In this document: positions 62,846 through 64,000 of the stretch, piece after piece
Layout of the letters: each line of letters begins with the position of its first letter
Numbering within the stretch: the stretch's first letter is position 1
Assembly (NCBI GenBank): GCA_031082285.1
Contig: JAVHLK010000002.1
Coordinates: 1 to 64,000 of the forward strand
Direction: 5' to 3'
Origin: Desulfomonilaceae bacterium
GTDB lineage: Bacteria > Desulfobacterota > Desulfomonilia > Desulfomonilales > Desulfomonilaceae
DNA length: 64,000 nt
Program-made: the position numbers and the translations under genes
Notes under the pieces: model-generated
Seen by the model: only the letters and a program-made list of their open reading frames with translations
What the model was told of the DNA's origin: nothing
Databases searched by the model: none

Positions 62846-63538
62846 TCACACAAGAAGAATCATAGAGTAACTGTTGTACGAATCCTTGACACTTCCGGCC
62901 AACTCCACCAACCGTCCCAGCCTCCTGACGGTCTGAAACACGTCTATGGAACATGCTTCCACGGACGGTCGCTTCTCGTTGGGAAACTTGCACCTTTCCG
63001 GGTATGAGCACTTCTTGCAGAGGGCGCACGTGTCCGAGGGAAGGCCGAAGGCCTTGTAGTACCCCATCAGGAAGAGCTTCCTTTCGAGCGCAATCGTTGC
63101 CTTCCACTGCCGTATTTGCCGGCGCCGTTTTTCCGTGGAGTTTCGATAAAAATGCTTGTTGTTGCTGCGACCCAACAAGAGCAGAGCCAGTGAGTATTCG
63201 GAAAGAAGCTCTCGTGTGGCGTCCAGGTTCGGTGATGCAGGCGGACAGCACCAGCTCGTATTGTAATTGGCACAACCGTAACGACACTTAAGTCCCACCC
63301 ATCGAGCCGTGACGATCTCCGCGGTGCGGAGCACTCGTGCCTCATCGAACCCCAGGTCCTTGGCCATGCCCTTAATCTCTTCGATGACCTCGGGTTCCAT
63401 CGTGATCGGGATATTGTCGTCCGGTCTGCACGGCATGTCATGGACTTCAACCGAGTCTTCTTCCCTCGCCGCGGTCCCGCATCTCTTGACGTCCCGCCTG
63501 TTCTTGTCCAACACCAGGGCCATTCCTTTTCGACTCAA
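62846..63538 (-). CDS. DUF2284 metal-binding protein
   Basis: A 230-residue protein rich in cysteine motifs. KCRYGCANYNTSWCCPPASP (about 84-103) and LPSDTCALCKKCSYPERCKF (about 167-186) are the two halves of the DUF2284 pattern. PSVEACSIDVFQTVRRLG follows. The pattern suggests iron-sulfur or metal binding. I place the start at TTG 63538 behind GGGAGG; ATG 63523 abuts its ribosome-like sequence. It lies 35 bases before the thioredoxin-like gene. Confidence 0.82.
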   Translation of the reverse strand: MSRKGMALVLDKNRRDVKRCGTAAREEDSVEVHDMPCRPDDNIPITMEPEVIEEIKGMAKDLGFDEARVLRTAEIVTARWVGLKCRYGCANYNTSWCCPPASPNLDATRELLSEYSLALLLLGRSNNKHFYRNSTEKRRRQIRQWKATIALERKLFLMGYYKAFGLPSDTCALCKKCSYPERCKFPNEKRPSVEACSIDVFQTVRRLGRLVELAGSVKDSYNSYSMILLV

Positions 63539-63598
63539 AGCCTCCTCCCTTCCTATCCGAGTTGTAAGGGTAGGTCTCAAACAAGCTCCTACGTGTGT

Positions 63599-63961
63599 TC
63601 AACAGGACGTGACCGCCGTCTTCTTCGTCTCCTCCCGCGCAGACTCGAATTCCATGCTCACACGGGCGGGCACGTTCAGTCCCAATTCCACCTCCGCCGC
63701 CTTGATCATGGCGCTCAAAACCGGACAGCCGGCATGAGACAAGGCTTTCGATCCCTCTATGAATACCCGGTTCCTTCCAATTCCTCTGCTCAGGACGTCG
63801 CCGATTCCCAGCGACCCCATCTCTTTCACCCTGAGAGCGAGGGCTTGAACGGCCTCGCAGCCGGATTCCAGTTCGATGCGTACCGCACGTCCCTCCTCTC
63901 GACGAGCAATAATTCTCGTGACGAATCCGCAGGACCCGGGGTTCACTCTCACCACCGTCAC
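63599..63961 (-). CDS. DUF6951-type small cysteine protein
   Basis: A 120-residue protein with conserved-looking segments PGSCGFVTRI (about 8-17), IELESGCEAVQALA (about 29-42) and LSHAGCPVLSAMIKAAEVELGL (about 74-95), matching the DUF6951 layout of three isolated cysteines. The function is unknown; the family occurs with metal and corrinoid-related genes. The GTG start at 63961 follows AGGAG by seven bases. It is the first full gene of the minus-strand set with DUF2284, the thioredoxin-like protein and the CobW GTPase. Confidence 0.75.
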   Translation of the reverse strand: MTVVRVNPGSCGFVTRIIARREEGRAVRIELESGCEAVQALALRVKEMGSLGIGDVLSRGIGRNRVFIEGSKALSHAGCPVLSAMIKAAEVELGLNVPARVSMEFESAREETKKTAVTSC

Positions 63962-64000
63962 ACGTCGTCTCCTTTATTCAGGCACTCTGAATGGCCGCCA

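Noticed and set aside
63962-64000. Possible end of another minus-strand gene at the right edge
   Set aside because: Two frames give short plausible endings with stops here, but 39 bases cannot decide between them.
1-64000. tRNA, rRNA, CRISPR array or intact insertion sequence
   Set aside because: No cloverleaf, regularly spaced repeat array or transposase reading frame could be recognised on either strand; short structured RNAs could still be missed by eye.

Overview
The window reads as a chromosomal segment of a strictly anaerobic, Gram-negative bacterium, most likely a member of the Desulfobacterota (the former Deltaproteobacteria; Desulfomonile-like or syntroph-like). This is an inference from gene content. 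The window has acyl-CoA and 2-hydroxyacyl-CoA chemistry, a sigma-54 activator, outer-membrane beta-barrels including an omptin-type protease, lipoprotein and signal sequences, ferredoxin/BFD-type iron-sulfur proteins and DUF2284-type metal-binding proteins. No rRNA, tRNA, CRISPR array, intact transposase or prophage was seen.

Layout. 1-4.4 kb: the end of a membrane protein, a UbiA-type prenyltransferase, a methyltransferase, a small orphan protein and a GlcD-type FAD oxidase. 4.4-10.1 kb: a sigma-54 activator diverges from a catabolic cassette (acyl-CoA dehydrogenase, DUF6282-type metal hydrolase, AHL-lactonase-like metallo-beta-lactamase fold). Between them lies a near-consensus -24/-12 promoter with an upstream inverted repeat. 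10.3-14.3 kb: a MurF-alanine racemase fusion, an Smr-domain protein and a small membrane protein. 14.6-21.4 kb: a metallo-hydrolase, then an SDR, two 2-hydroxyacyl-CoA dehydratase/benzoyl-CoA reductase-type subunits, a solute-binding lipoprotein and a TatD nuclease. 21.8-32.4 kb: omptin-type protease, PfkB kinase, PstS-like protein, GlpD-type dehydrogenase, a second beta-barrel, an AIM24 protein, a D-2-hydroxyacid dehydrogenase and a YdcF/ElyC protein.

33-43.5 kb: a PAS-SpoIIE phosphatase, an aldehyde dehydrogenase with an acyl-CoA synthetase, an overlapping three-gene set (ferredoxin/BFD protein, large LarA-like protein of unknown function, MoCF-fold protein), a secreted protein, a HAD hydrolase and a coiled-coil protein. 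43.9-48.2 kb: topoisomerase IV (parC-parE, start and stop overlapping). 49.0-50.8 kb: a RecF/SMC-like AAA ATPase and a DUF4276/TOPRIM-like protein, bracketed by two copies of a short repeat; this is the best defence-island candidate. 51.1-60.3 kb: an XRE-cupin regulator, acetoacetyl-CoA synthetase-type ligase, a full LivGFKHM importer and a 3-hydroxyacyl-CoA dehydrogenase, all on the minus strand. 60.8-64 kb: a V4R-like single-domain protein and a minus-strand set with DUF6951, DUF2284, a CxxC thioredoxin-like protein and a CobW-type GTPase.

Together the genes suggest uptake, CoA activation and oxidation of organic acids. Many spacers hold GC-rich palindromic repeats that recur across the window, including inside the liv series. 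I regard three items as the most promising undescribed material: the ATPase/TOPRIM-like pair, the ferredoxin/LarA-like/MoCF operon and the sigma-54-controlled hydrolase cassette.
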